DNA of 64,000 nucleotides. It comes from a virus. Location: IMG/VR virus record IMGVR_UViG_3300019776_000212, positions 32,212 to 96,211 of that record. One strand, 5' to 3'. This document shows, one piece after another, positions 39,103-48,394 of the stretch (position 1 is the first letter of the stretch; each line of letters starts with the position of its first letter). The notes below the pieces were generated by a model that did not search any database, had not been told where the DNA came from, and saw only the letters and a list, made by a program, of their open reading frames with translations. Position numbers and translations under genes: made by a program.

Positions 39103-39473
39103 TATACTTCTCCGAATGAGATTGTGATTGGAAGCGATTCAGTGTTGTCAATAACCCTAACTGAGAACACCATAGAGTAACCCCTAGAGGCATTCTCAAG
39201 TGTTGACTCAAAAGAAAGGATCTCAATGACGTCAGGATCAGCTGCAATGATTTGTTGGAAGATCAAGTCAACAGATTGCTTACTTCTAATCTTTCCGAAA
39301 ACTTGTTGCACATAAGGAACTCCTACAGATCGATCCAAAAACCACTCACCAAGGAATGTGTACAACGTTACTTTAAGTCTTTGTGAAACTACGCTAATGA
39401 GTTTCTGTGTAACAGGGCAGTCACCATTGACGAATACCATGTCGTTTGTTTCTGAGTCAAGTAGAAGATCCAT
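39102..39473 (-). CDS. baseplate wedge protein (gp25/gpW or Mu gp46-like)
   Basis: 123 residues from ATG 39473-39471 (MDLLLDSETNDMVFVNGDCP), the start with an AAGGA upstream; the open frame reaches further into the spike gene. C-terminal FESTLENASRGYSMVFSVRV with a terminal ISFGEV strand fits the small wedge proteins preceding gpJ. Called by fold pattern and position. Confidence 0.75.
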   Translation of the reverse strand: MDLLLDSETNDMVFVNGDCPVTQKLISVVSQRLKVTLYTFLGEWFLDRSVGVPYVQQVFGKIRSKQSVDLIFQQIIAADPDVIEILSFESTLENASRGYSMVFSVRVIDNTESLPITISFGEV

Positions 39474-39480
39474 ATTATCC

Positions 39481-40296
39481 TTATCCGGCAACAGGGCCGC
39501 TGTTGTTTGGTCCTGACATAACACCGCTGTGGAAGTGTGTATCGAACAGTACGCCGTTGAATCTGGCTTGTCCTGTGATTGAGTAGTTTCCAGTTTGGGT
39601 GTAGTCGCCTGTTTGTGTAACATTACCCATGTGAGTTACGTCACCAGTGTGGTTTATATCGCCGTTCCAGTTTGTTGTATCAACGTTCACATCCATCTGT
39701 GGTGCATTGATCTCCACCTTCTCCCTTGCGTTCACAGTTGCAGTGAGGCTGTTTGTGATCACATTGAAGTCTGTGTTTACGATGATATCGCCATTCTCCT
39801 TCATCTGAATCATAACCTCTGAACCAGAGCCTACGTTATGTGCGATAACAAGGTCTTTTGAAGGATCATGAGGAAACTTTCGAATTGCCACTTTGTTCAT
39901 TGAACGGGCAAAAGTGCGAAGACCGGGGATGGCAATCGCGTCCTGATCTGAAAACTTCCTAAAGTCGTTAGGTGGAGTTGGCAGTCCGTTTGAGATCTTG
40001 AAGTTGTCCATTGATCTCTGTGAGAATACACACAGAACAGTGTCACCAACATTAAGAGGGAAGCTCACAAGGGATGTGTTACTGCCCGGAAGTACAACTG
40101 GTACACTCAAAATCTGTGGTTGTGGGTCAGACGTACCGTCCTTGTAGAGGTTGTTGATAGCTGGCTGCACATCAACCCTCTGGTCACCAAAGTCACCGTG
40201 CACATTAGTGATGATACACGGGATGGCTGTTGCCACTGATCCCATTTCAATCTGGAATTGTGTGGCAACGAAGTCGTCAATTAGGGCTTCAATCAT
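39481..40296 (-). CDS. central spike protein (gp138/gpV-like)
   Basis: 271 residues from ATG 40296, after GGAGGAACTAG. N-terminal OB-like part (AIPCIITNVHGDFGDQRVDV; NVGDTVLCVFSQRSMDNFK) is the Gp138-type domain. The C-terminal half has short strand repeats (GDVTHMGNVTQTGDYTQTG) forming a beta-helix and ends FDTHFHSGVMSGPNNSGPV, whose HxH could bind the apical iron as in P2 and phi92 spikes. Punctures the outer membrane. Confidence 0.85.
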   Translation of the reverse strand: MIEALIDDFVATQFQIEMGSVATAIPCIITNVHGDFGDQRVDVQPAINNLYKDGTSDPQPQILSVPVVLPGSNTSLVSFPLNVGDTVLCVFSQRSMDNFKISNGLPTPPNDFRKFSDQDAIAIPGLRTFARSMNKVAIRKFPHDPSKDLVIAHNVGSGSEVMIQMKENGDIIVNTDFNVITNSLTATVNAREKVEINAPQMDVNVDTTNWNGDINHTGDVTHMGNVTQTGDYTQTGNYSITGQARFNGVLFDTHFHSGVMSGPNNSGPVAG

Positions 40297-41177
40297 TCTA
40301 GTTCCTCCGAACTCATCTCTGAACAGAAGCACTCAACATACCAGTCATCTGATCTAAAATCTCCTGAGAACCTAGACGAGTTGACTCTGTAGACGCCATT
40401 GATGAACTGTGACTCAAGCTTCACAATAGCACCCGGAATGCACTCTGTGTTTAGGAGTGTTTTGAACTGCACACCGGACTTTCTCTTCTGGCCTTTCTTA
40501 GGTCTTCTTCCCATTTCAGTGGTTGTGAAGGGGACGTCAATCATACCTGTTTCAGCGGAGATCAACGGGGCCATAATCACGTTCTTTGTGTAAGCCCCGT
40601 TGATATCTGAGACATTCAGAACCCCACCAGATACAGCATACTCAATGTCATTGGCTTCGCACAACTTCTTAAGCATCTGTGCAGGAGTCCCATTAAGCCT
40701 CCAACCGAACACGATTGGGTTGTTGAGGTTTGTACCTGTGTAAGCTCCACGGCTCACTCCGGGCATCTGTGCTCTAATGTCTTCGATCACTTGTTGCACT
40801 GTAGATCCCGGAGGAACAATTCCTTTAACAGATTGGTGATTCAGATCACTGTAGCCTTCACCCATCTTAACCTGTGTAATGTACTCTGTGCCGCGTTTTA
40901 CAGTCTTCACCTCAACAACGTTTCCACTCACAACAACCCGAGCACCAGTGTCAGCGTATCCCACTGAGAACGTGCACTCAAGGTAATCTCCTTGTAGGAG
41001 TGCAATCTGGCTCCGATTCAGGTTGTAGATCTCAATTACGGCTGAGTTGCCATTGTTTCTTTTCGAGTCAGCTGTTTTGGAGATATCAAAGGTGATCTGA
41101 GACTCGGTGATTCTAATCCCATTACCTGTCTTGTAATCTCCAACAATAAGCTCGTACACCCTGTTTCTTTGAACCAT
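40293..41177 (-). CDS. baseplate hub protein (gpD-like)
   Basis: 294 residues. Middle part STVQQVIEDIRAQMPGVSRG and RLNGTPAQMLKKLCEANDIE fits hub proteins that bind the spike and tube end; C-terminal FKTLLNTECIPGAIVKLESQ is also common there. Overlaps the spike gene by 4 bp. Confidence 0.75.
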   Translation of the reverse strand: MVQRNRVYELIVGDYKTGNGIRITESQITFDISKTADSKRNNGNSAVIEIYNLNRSQIALLQGDYLECTFSVGYADTGARVVVSGNVVEVKTVKRGTEYITQVKMGEGYSDLNHQSVKGIVPPGSTVQQVIEDIRAQMPGVSRGAYTGTNLNNPIVFGWRLNGTPAQMLKKLCEANDIEYAVSGGVLNVSDINGAYTKNVIMAPLISAETGMIDVPFTTTEMGRRPKKGQKRKSGVQFKTLLNTECIPGAIVKLESQFINGVYRVNSSRFSGDFRSDDWYVECFCSEMSSEELE

Positions 41178-41185
41178 ATTGCCTC

Positions 41186-41527
41186 CTAGTCGGCTGTTGT
41201 ATACACGTAGTACAACCTAAAGAACTCTGGAACCGTGCTAAACTCTTCACCAACTTTTGAAGCTAGATCAGGATTTACTGGCAATAGTTCGAAGTGTCCG
41301 TTAAGGCCCACCTCTTCCAAGTTGTAGTCTACGATGATTGGATATTGAGGTACAAGTGCGATCCCAAGTACAATAGGAGTCCTGTCCTCAAGTCTGATAT
41401 CAATATACCAAGACCTTGATTTACGATTCCACTTAAAGGTGAGCGTGTAGGCTCTACCCTCCAAGCTCATACCGTATGTGTAGTTTCTCTCGGCGTAAAG
41501 TGGAAGTTGAATAAAGGTTGTTGTCAT
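41186..41527 (-). CDS. baseplate plug-like protein (Pam3 gp18 type)
   Basis: 113 residues. YAERNYTYGMSLEGRAYTLT followed by KWNRKSRSWYIDIRLEDRTP is the pattern of small phage proteins that include the Pam3 baseplate plug. Located between the Dit-like and hub genes, as expected. Confidence 0.75.
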   Translation of the reverse strand: MTTTFIQLPLYAERNYTYGMSLEGRAYTLTFKWNRKSRSWYIDIRLEDRTPIVLGIALVPQYPIIVDYNLEEVGLNGHFELLPVNPDLASKVGEEFSTVPEFFRLYYVYTTAD

Positions 41528-42384
41528 ACTCCCTGTGCCTCCGAGTTTTCTTGAGCATTCTCTTGCAATCTTTTTAGTGCAGACTTCTTAGAAAGGTTTG
41601 TTGGTTGGTTCTGAGAATCATCACCCTCTTCGGTAGGCTTCTTAGTAACCTCACCACTCTTCCTTCCTTTGTTGTTCACACCTTTATTAACCCTTACAGT
41701 TACCCTCACTTTCTCGATATCAGTGTAGTGCACCTTCTCAAAGGCCATCTGAGGGAACAACCCAAGTCCACTGTCAGCATCTTGAGCAAAGGACAATCTC
41801 GTAAACACCATATTGTCCCAGTAGCGAGATACAACGTTACCATCATACTCCATGAGTGTGAAGTTTTCTTTGTTCTCCCACATACTGATAAGTTCGTCCC
41901 TAACTGCCAAAGCTGTCTTCACTTTGTTCTGTGCGGTAACTTCAACAGTTGGGATTGTGTCTTTTGTAAACTGGCTTACAACCTCTGGCAAAAACTTCTT
42001 GAGAGTGCTTCCAGTTGTGTTGTCTTTGATCGTAACTGTGGTGTTTGTTGGGGTGTTGTTCTGATATTGTTTCTGCTGCGTCTTTGGCGGCTTCAAGATA
42101 TCATACAAACCAGTTTCAGGGTTTAGTTCGTAGTTACTGTAAGACAGCTGGCTTTCTACAAGTCTAGGATCATTACCGGTAAGTGATGGCCTGTCCAAGT
42201 TGAAGTCAGCGTCAGATAGGACAGCAGACAGTGTAAACTTCTTGTTGTCCTTGATTGTGTGGTCAGAGATATAGCCACCTGTAGCCACTGGGTGCTTTGT
42301 GACGGTCGATGTGTACGACTCTTCAATACTTGTTACGGCATCAAAGTAGATCACATCGCCGTTTTCACGGCGAAGTACATACAT
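41524..42384 (-). CDS. Dit-like baseplate/tail protein
   Basis: 286 residues. The start VIYFDAVTSIEESYTSTVTK then HPVATGGYISDHTI matches phage Dit-like N-terminal domains; the C-terminal ~60 residues are charged and probably disordered (KSGEVTKKPTEEGDDSQNQ). 4-bp overlap with 41186-41527 and one base with the tape measure. Confidence 0.75.
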   Translation of the reverse strand: MYVLRRENGDVIYFDAVTSIEESYTSTVTKHPVATGGYISDHTIKDNKKFTLSAVLSDADFNLDRPSLTGNDPRLVESQLSYSNYELNPETGLYDILKPPKTQQKQYQNNTPTNTTVTIKDNTTGSTLKKFLPEVVSQFTKDTIPTVEVTAQNKVKTALAVRDELISMWENKENFTLMEYDGNVVSRYWDNMVFTRLSFAQDADSGLGLFPQMAFEKVHYTDIEKVRVTVRVNKGVNNKGRKSGEVTKKPTEEGDDSQNQPTNLSKKSALKRLQENAQENSEAQGV

Positions 42385-44747
42385 TACTTATCATCCTTCT
42401 GTCTGGCACGAGCATTCTCAATCATCTGTGTGAAGGCTTGCTCTGCGACTTTTTTGATTGGCTGCTCAAGTTGTTGAGACAGGTCTGTAGCGTTTAGCAA
42501 ACTTCCTTCAATTGTGATAGGGATGCTAATTTGCACACCGCCAATGATACCATTTCTGGCTACACCCTCAGCTTGTTGTGCAGCTACGGCAGCCGCTGCT
42601 CTAGCAGCAATCTCTTCCATGTTAAGGAGTGATTGTGCACCCGGAACGTCTGCACTACCATTCGCTGTACGCTGTTGTACGGATTCTGCGGTGATTTGGT
42701 TGCTTTGATCCATTGCCCACTCAGGGCCCATCGCAATGGCTTGGATGTTCCTCAGGTTGGCTTCAAGGGCAGTACCCGTCTGGTTGGCGTTCTGTGAGAA
42801 GACACCAGCAGCAACAAACCTATCTACAAGGTTGTTGAAGGTTTCAAGGATCACTTTAAGTTCTTGCATTGTGGTGATCAGCATGTCAGAGAATTGAAGC
42901 CCTTCCATACCTGCCGCCAGTTTAACAAGTTCCTCAAATGCAGCTTTGATGTTGTTTCCAAACTTCTCAGCTTCTGCTGACAGTTCAGTGAAAGCTGCTT
43001 GAGCTTCTGGTGTAGAGGCCAGCCAGTCACCAAACACAGACTCACCACCTTCCATGAAGGTAATCAGGTCATCGAAGGCAAGAGCAAGGGAGCCAACTAC
43101 AGCAAGAATACCACCGAATGGAAGCATAAGGGTAGAGGCTGCAATACCGATAGCCATCATCTGGCCAGATGTCAGTCCCATTGTACTTGACAAGTTTGCG
43201 AGCCAAGCCACTAGATGTGCACCAACGTTGATCACAGCATTAACTGGTTCAACCAAGTAGCTGAAAGCTTCACCAAGGGCTTTGATCATTGGTGTGGCTG
43301 TATCAAGTCCGTCAGCAAGAGCTTTGAAGAAACCTCCCATACCTTTGTCGAACCCAGCAGCAGAGAACACCTCTACAGAGCGACTGAATGCGTTGTTGAA
43401 TCTACCCTGCTGTGCTGCTGTAGCTTCCATTGCCTTTTCAAGTGCGCCACCTGATCGTGCGCGCTCTGCAAGGATTCCAGCAAACTTCTCCATTACAGCT
43501 TGAGATTTAACTTCACCATTTTCCATAGCTTTGAACAGCTTAGCAACAGAGTCAGCGTCAGAACCAAATCCAGCAGCCTCAGCCATAGCAGAGATCGCCC
43601 CCGGCATACGTTCAGCAAGCTGACCTTTAAGTTCTTCGGACATTACCTGTCCTTTGTTCATCATCTGTTCGATGGCTTTCATGGAACCTTTCATAGACTC
43701 GTTGTCCAAGCCCATAACTCTACCATACTCTGTAACACCTTTGAAGATGTTCTGTACAGATTCTGTAGACATTCCAGAAGTCTTACCAGAGGCAAGCATC
43801 TTGTTGAATGAAGGTCCAACTTGACGGAAGTCGAAACCAATCTGATCAGCAAGGTTTCTAACCCATGCAGTTTGCTCTGCACCGGCTTCCTTACTTCCCA
43901 TTACAGCAGTCATGGCCAAGTTCTGGCCTTGCATCTGTTGGTTGATTTGGTTCAGCTGTGATAGTGCAAATGCCGCTCCAAGCCCCGGAATGGCCCCTCT
44001 CATGAACCCCATGCCAGCACCCATGATACCACCGCCTACAGCACCAGCTCTGCTGCTACGGCCCCCGCCAGCGCCCTTAGGGGCACCACTGGCATCAAGC
44101 TTGATCTTGAACGCATCTTTCAATGCAGCTCTGATCTGCTCACGAAGGTTTTCCTTGTCAACCTGCAACCTCACTTTAGGGTCTTTCAGGTTGATCTTGA
44201 TCTCACCAATCTTGCCTTGAGCATATCTCAGGCTTCTACGGGCATTTGCGATAAGCTTAGCTCTTGAGATATCAGCGTTGAGGTGTAGTTTGAATTTGTT
44301 CTCTGTGAGTGCCTTCCAAGTTTTGAGTTGGCCTTCTGCTTCTTTCATACGAAGGGTAACAGGAAGTTGAAGAGACATCTTTCCAAGTGTTGTGCGGATT
44401 ACGTTACGCTGTGCAAGTAGATCTGTTAGGTTTACTGTGATCCCTCTCAAAGGGATTGGAGTGCTTCCTAGCCTATGTTTGATCTTTGCTGAAATGGCTG
44501 CAACAGCTTCTTCACTCACTGTGAAGTGCTTTAGCACCACCTTGGCATTGGCAGCCTTTTCAAGTTGTGCACGGAGCGAACGAGAGTCGAGGCTTACCTT
44601 GATATTGTATTTCTTGTTAGCTTCTGCTCCAAACTTCTGGAGCATCCCGGTAACTTTCTCAAGACGTTTCTCAAATGCCATCAGTGGGCGGTTGTCAACG
44701 TTAAACTTGAGCGTACCCGTCAGGCGGGCGATTTCTTGTTGAATCAT
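42384..44747 (-). CDS. tail tape measure protein
   Basis: 787 residues. N-terminal ~200 residues contain repeated basic helices; the tape-measure core has SFNKMLASGKTSGMSTESVQ and GQVMSEELKGQLAERMPGAI; a Gly-rich linker lies near 225-250; hydrophobic segments near 510-580 (MAIGIAASTLMLPFGGILAV) may form the membrane channel. Sets tail length. Confidence 0.93.
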   Translation of the reverse strand: MIQQEIARLTGTLKFNVDNRPLMAFEKRLEKVTGMLQKFGAEANKKYNIKVSLDSRSLRAQLEKAANAKVVLKHFTVSEEAVAAISAKIKHRLGSTPIPLRGITVNLTDLLAQRNVIRTTLGKMSLQLPVTLRMKEAEGQLKTWKALTENKFKLHLNADISRAKLIANARRSLRYAQGKIGEIKINLKDPKVRLQVDKENLREQIRAALKDAFKIKLDASGAPKGAGGGRSSRAGAVGGGIMGAGMGFMRGAIPGLGAAFALSQLNQINQQMQGQNLAMTAVMGSKEAGAEQTAWVRNLADQIGFDFRQVGPSFNKMLASGKTSGMSTESVQNIFKGVTEYGRVMGLDNESMKGSMKAIEQMMNKGQVMSEELKGQLAERMPGAISAMAEAAGFGSDADSVAKLFKAMENGEVKSQAVMEKFAGILAERARSGGALEKAMEATAAQQGRFNNAFSRSVEVFSAAGFDKGMGGFFKALADGLDTATPMIKALGEAFSYLVEPVNAVINVGAHLVAWLANLSSTMGLTSGQMMAIGIAASTLMLPFGGILAVVGSLALAFDDLITFMEGGESVFGDWLASTPEAQAAFTELSAEAEKFGNNIKAAFEELVKLAAGMEGLQFSDMLITTMQELKVILETFNNLVDRFVAAGVFSQNANQTGTALEANLRNIQAIAMGPEWAMDQSNQITAESVQQRTANGSADVPGAQSLLNMEEIAARAAAAVAAQQAEGVARNGIIGGVQISIPITIEGSLLNATDLSQQLEQPIKKVAEQAFTQMIENARARQKDDK

Positions 44748-44762
44748 ATAAGCCTCTTATCC

Positions 44763-44975
44763 CTAGCTGGGTTTGTTTTGCTCTGCTGTGAGTTTTGCGA
44801 TAGCTGCATACTCAGCCTTAGCTTCGATAATCTCCAGCATGTTGTACAAGTCCTCGGTGTTACAGACGGTATCAAGCTCTACGTAAGTGGCTAGTGGATG
44901 GTCATCCGACAGCACCATATACACTTCCCAATCCTGAGAGTATGTGTCTTGAAGAGCTTGAATACGAGGATTCAC
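44763..44975 (-). CDS. tail assembly chaperone, frameshift-fused C-terminal part
   Basis: 70 codons from a GTG at 44975 that has no SD. The same frame is open upstream through the end of the gene at 44996-45355, in the -1 frame relative to it, so the more likely product is a -1 ribosomal frameshift extension, as in lambda G/GT and related tail chaperones located just before tape measure genes. Acidic helix-rich C-terminus (EDLYNMLEIIEAKAEYAAIA). Confidence 0.65.
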   Translation of the reverse strand: MNPRIQALQDTYSQDWEVYMVLSDDHPLATYVELDTVCNTEDLYNMLEIIEAKAEYAAIAKLTAEQNKPS

Positions 44976-44995
44976 CGTCTGCGATTCAGATTGCT

Positions 44996-45355
44996 CTAGG
45001 CTACGTCTGAACCGAGCATTGTAAAAACCGAGCCATAGTTGAACATGAAACTCTCCTTGGCAAGGAGGTACAGCTTGTCATACTCACCAGCAAACTCCAT
45101 ATCGTAGCTTAGTGCAACACCGCCCTTAGAGGCGCTTGATACAAGTTCAGTGATGAGCAAGTCGGAATCTTCGTCCATGGCTTCGATGAAGCTCTTGAAA
45201 GCGTCCTCGATACCCTTGCCAGCTTGTAGGGATACAAAGCCCGGACCCAACACCTTCAACAGCTTCTTAAGAAGCCTCTGACCACGAAGTGTAGGGAATT
45301 GGGTTAGAAGGTAGGTTGTTCCTTTTACAGTAACTTCTTTTTGCTGAATAGCCAT
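44996..45355 (-). CDS. tail assembly chaperone
   Basis: 119 residues: KGTTYLLTQFPTLRGQRLLK then KLLKVLGPGFVSL, a pattern of phage tail assembly chaperones, placed between tube and tape measure. Near its end GGTTTTTACAATG offers a possible -1 slip (frame 0 GTT TTT ACA). Both short and extended products are expected to load on the tape measure. Confidence 0.8.
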   Translation of the reverse strand: MAIQQKEVTVKGTTYLLTQFPTLRGQRLLKKLLKVLGPGFVSLQAGKGIEDAFKSFIEAMDEDSDLLITELVSSASKGGVALSYDMEFAGEYDKLYLLAKESFMFNYGSVFTMLGSDVA

Positions 45356-45365
45356 GTCATTTCTC

Positions 45366-45905
45366 CTATGAGATTATGTCTCCGATAGTGTCGGAGGCTG
45401 TGTCAATTACATCAGATGCCAAACCACCTAGGTAGTCAAGAGCACCATTTACAGAGTCGAATACATCAAACCCTTGTCTTGCGTTACCACCAACTCCACC
45501 ATCCAAGAAGTTCAGACATTCAATACCCCACACTCTGGTCTGTAGCTCGCCAGTTAGGGGAATGTCTGGATACTTACCAATAAAGGCTGTGGTGCTTTGA
45601 TAGAATGTCGATCCGCGTGTATCAGTGACAGAGAACTCAAGTCTAGCTGATCTGTTTCTTCTATCTTGGACAAGGATTTGTGTGAGGATGTCATTCGAGA
45701 TGCTGGTTTGTAGCAGCTCAACCTCCACAATAGCATGAAGGTTGTTGTTGAACACTCTTGTGTGCTTTCCGTTCAAACCATGAATAACACGGAATGGGGG
45801 TGGGCCTTGCCACTTTAGTGTCACGGCGACAACGCCAGTAAGAACGTATCCGCAAAGGATAAGTTTAACATCGGCTGGGCTGTACGTCAATACGTTAGAA
45901 GCCAT
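45366..45905 (-). CDS. tail tube-like protein, paralogue C
   Basis: 179 residues. TYSPADVKLILCGYVLTGVV, QTSISNDILTQILVQDRRNR and LQTRVWGIECLNFLDGGVGG match the other two tube-like proteins (45917-46420, 46494-47024), of the DUF3277-like fold. Has a ~35-residue C-terminal extension (SVNGALDYLGGLASDVIDTA). Possibly a baseplate-proximal tube variant or tube cap. Confidence 0.8.
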   Translation of the reverse strand: MASNVLTYSPADVKLILCGYVLTGVVAVTLKWQGPPPFRVIHGLNGKHTRVFNNNLHAIVEVELLQTSISNDILTQILVQDRRNRSARLEFSVTDTRGSTFYQSTTAFIGKYPDIPLTGELQTRVWGIECLNFLDGGVGGNARQGFDVFDSVNGALDYLGGLASDVIDTASDTIGDIIS

Positions 45906-45916
45906 GAATTACCTCC

Positions 45917-46420
45917 TTAGAATACGCCAAAGTTTTTGAGCATTGGCAGTGTAGAACTTCCCATCAGAAGCATATCTTCGATGAGGCTTGTGTCACCATT
46001 ACCACCGATTGTAAGTGCAACGTCTGTGCACCCAAAGGTCCAAGTACGGGTATCAAGTTCTGCACCAAATGTAACCTCAGGAATATCAGAGATCCATGCT
46101 GTAGCAGCTAGGAAACTTGTCTGTCCTCTGCCGTCTTTGATGAACAGGGGAATCTTCCCCATGTGTGTGACAGAGTCAACGTTGTACAGCATGGACAGGA
46201 TGTTGTTTGTTGGTGAGGACTGTGCGAGAGTCAACTCAACCTTGTAGCCAGCATCGTCGAAGTATTGACGTGCAATCTCCCCGTCCATAGCTCTCACTTT
46301 GTTGAACGGTTTGATGTCTTTTGTGATCTTAATGAACGTACCATCCGCATACCCTACAACGGAGTGGATACCGGCAAGAGTTACAGTTACGTCCATAGGT
46401 GAATAAGTTGAGATAGCCAT
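45917..46420 (-). CDS. tail tube-like protein, paralogue B
   Basis: 167 residues: YSPMDVTVTLAGIHSVVGYA, DGTFIKI, SSPTNNILSML, TRTWTFGCTDVALTIGGNGD. Same fold as the neighbours. Which of the three builds the main tube cannot be told from sequence; the one at 46494-47024 is followed by a terminator and next to the sheath, so it is the best candidate for the main tube. Confidence 0.8.
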   Translation of the reverse strand: MAISTYSPMDVTVTLAGIHSVVGYADGTFIKITKDIKPFNKVRAMDGEIARQYFDDAGYKVELTLAQSSPTNNILSMLYNVDSVTHMGKIPLFIKDGRGQTSFLAATAWISDIPEVTFGAELDTRTWTFGCTDVALTIGGNGDTSLIEDMLLMGSSTLPMLKNFGVF

Positions 46421-46435
46421 TCAGTCCTCCTTAAA

Positions 46436-46470
46436 ACTAAAAGGGCTCCCACCCGTTAAGGTAGAAGCCC
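46436..46470 (-). terminator. terminator-like hairpin after tube gene
   Basis: GGGCT ... AGCCC stem with an inner CTACC / GGTGG pairing and TTTTAGTTTT after it on the minus strand. Probably limits read-through from the abundant tube gene into the following genes. Confidence 0.6.
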
Positions 46471-46493
46471 GAGTTGGATAACCTTTCGGTTTA

Positions 46494-47024
46494 TTAGCTT
46501 GCGATCCAACGTTGGTCAACTGTGAACCCAAGGGCTGATAGTGTATCCTGATCCTCTGGGGACAGAATAGCGTTACCACCGATGTAAGTGTCAAGGTTGT
46601 GGGCTTGAATTACCCAGTCACGTGTTTGCATGCTGTTTGCAAATGAAGAGTTTGGAACTACTCCAATATAGGCGTCGTCCGAGAAGTATCGGCTACGTCC
46701 CGATGCGTCCGAGATCTGCAAGCTGAACAAACCTGTGCTGTTACGACTGGCAGCGTCATTTTGGTAAAGAGCTGACAGGATGTCGTTAGAGGCAGAAGTT
46801 TGCTGCAAACTCAGAGTAACTGTTGCACTCTTGTTTGCGTTGTAGATGCGGGTTGAAGTGTTATCTGCACCAGTGTACATTGTAAACGTCTCTGCAATAC
46901 GCTCGATGTTTACAATGCTGTCTTCCGAGAAGCCACTGACAATGTGTGCAATACCTGTGTCACGTTGCGTCAGAACAACAGTAACGTCGTTTGGTGCGAA
47001 TGTAGCTAGGCGTTGAACTGCCAT
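46494..47024 (-). CDS. tail tube protein, paralogue A
   Basis: 176 residues: FAPNDVTVVLTQRDTGIAHI, QQTSASNDILSALYQNDAAS, QTRDWVIQAHNLDTYIGGNA. DUF3277-like tube fold. Lies directly after the sheath gene with SD-like GGAG and hairpins on both sides, matching a high-copy structural protein. Confidence 0.82.
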   Translation of the reverse strand: MAVQRLATFAPNDVTVVLTQRDTGIAHIVSGFSEDSIVNIERIAETFTMYTGADNTSTRIYNANKSATVTLSLQQTSASNDILSALYQNDAASRNSTGLFSLQISDASGRSRYFSDDAYIGVVPNSSFANSMQTRDWVIQAHNLDTYIGGNAILSPEDQDTLSALGFTVDQRWIAS

Positions 47025-47039
47025 ATTTTTCTCCTAGTT

Positions 47040-47062
47040 AGTGGAAGGGGCCTTTCAGCCCC
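47040..47062 (-). terminator. weak terminator or processing hairpin
   Basis: GGGGC TGAAAG GCCCC stem between sheath and tube genes, followed by TTCCACT; not a full T tract, so partial termination or mRNA stabilisation. Confidence 0.5.
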
Positions 47063-47071
47063 GAACAATCC

Positions 47072-48364
47072 TTAGACTGTTACAGTACCACGGATTTTAA
47101 CGAAGTGGATGGCACCAGCCAGACGTGCTTCGAATGTGATGCCTTCGAAGATACGTTGTGCTCTCAGGTTTGGTGCAACAGACAGAACATCTGGAACACT
47201 TACTGTTGGAGCAGGGCTGTCAGACAAACCACCAGCACGGATACCGTCATTCAACTGAGCACGTACTTCTGCTTCGATGATTGCTGTACCAGCTGCTGTG
47301 TAAGGGATTTTCTTGCTGTTACGCATACGGAACCACAGGCGCTCTTTCATGCGCTGCTCAAGCCAGTCTACGAACACCATAACGTCGATCCATTCGCCAC
47401 CGAACATCTTACCACCAACAGTGCTGTTCAAGCCACCAATGGTTTCGTAAGTGTTACCGTTCTTGCCTAGGATGTTGGCAGATACAGTGTCGCTCAGTCG
47501 AGAAACCAATACACCAGAAAGCTCCTTGTAGGCCCATGTGTTGCTGCCCGGCTGCTCTTGGAGTTGGTAACCGATCCATGCACACTCTGGGTATTCAGTG
47601 TCAGCTGTTGCCGACCACAGTCCGAATGTACGCTGGTAAGTGAGTGCCTTCATCTGGCTGAATACGTCAGTTGTGCCAGTTGTCTGGATATCCTGAGAAG
47701 CCGAAGATGTTCCAAAGATTTTCTTCTTGCTTTCGATAACAGCAGCAACGTCTAGTACGTCAGCTGGAAGGTGAGACTCGATAGCTAGGGCATACCAAGT
47801 GTCATCAACCGATTGAACAGCTTCAATAGCTGTTGGCCAGCTTTCTGTTGAAGGCGCGTTAGCAATCGACATGTTTGAAGTAACTTTCAACGAGTATCCA
47901 ACCTCTGGGGCTGCCGACACTGTCATGGTTCCATCAAGTTTGTCTTCCAATGTAACACCAGCAACTGGAGATACGTTGTATTCCACCAGCAGACCAGCCA
48001 TGATATCGGCTGAGGTGTCAGCTGTGACAGTTGTGTAAGTGAAAGTTTGACCGCTCACTGTGATCGAATAAGCAACCCCGATAACGACGTTGTTAATGGA
48101 CACTGTAGAACTAGGGACATGTCTGCGACCAATTACAATCTTGGTCGGCTTAAGTTGTTGTCCGAACAGCTTAGTAGCCGCAATGTAGGCTGTGTCGGTT
48201 GTCTCGATGTCTTCGGCAACAGCTTCAATTGTAGAGTATGCACGTGCACGCTCTGGGAACGCCGTGTGGGCAGAGATGAACAGAGGTACGTTGAAGTTTG
48301 TCTGAGTCACTGCCGCAGTTTCGCGTGTGATCTGGATATCAATGATATCTGTAAGTCTAGTCAT
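47072..48364 (-). CDS. contractile tail sheath protein (DUF3383 type)
   Basis: 430 residues. FNVPLFISAHTAFPERARAY, PTKIVIGRR, FGLWSATADTEYPECAWIGY and the C-terminal FEGITFEARLAGAIHFVKIR are typical of the DUF3383 sheath family. Its presence makes the virion a myovirus. Confidence 0.9.
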   Translation of the reverse strand: MTRLTDIIDIQITRETAAVTQTNFNVPLFISAHTAFPERARAYSTIEAVAEDIETTDTAYIAATKLFGQQLKPTKIVIGRRHVPSSTVSINNVVIGVAYSITVSGQTFTYTTVTADTSADIMAGLLVEYNVSPVAGVTLEDKLDGTMTVSAAPEVGYSLKVTSNMSIANAPSTESWPTAIEAVQSVDDTWYALAIESHLPADVLDVAAVIESKKKIFGTSSASQDIQTTGTTDVFSQMKALTYQRTFGLWSATADTEYPECAWIGYQLQEQPGSNTWAYKELSGVLVSRLSDTVSANILGKNGNTYETIGGLNSTVGGKMFGGEWIDVMVFVDWLEQRMKERLWFRMRNSKKIPYTAAGTAIIEAEVRAQLNDGIRAGGLSDSPAPTVSVPDVLSVAPNLRAQRIFEGITFEARLAGAIHFVKIRGTVTV

Positions 48365-48394
48365 GATGACTCCTATTCATAGGTTGTGTTTTGT

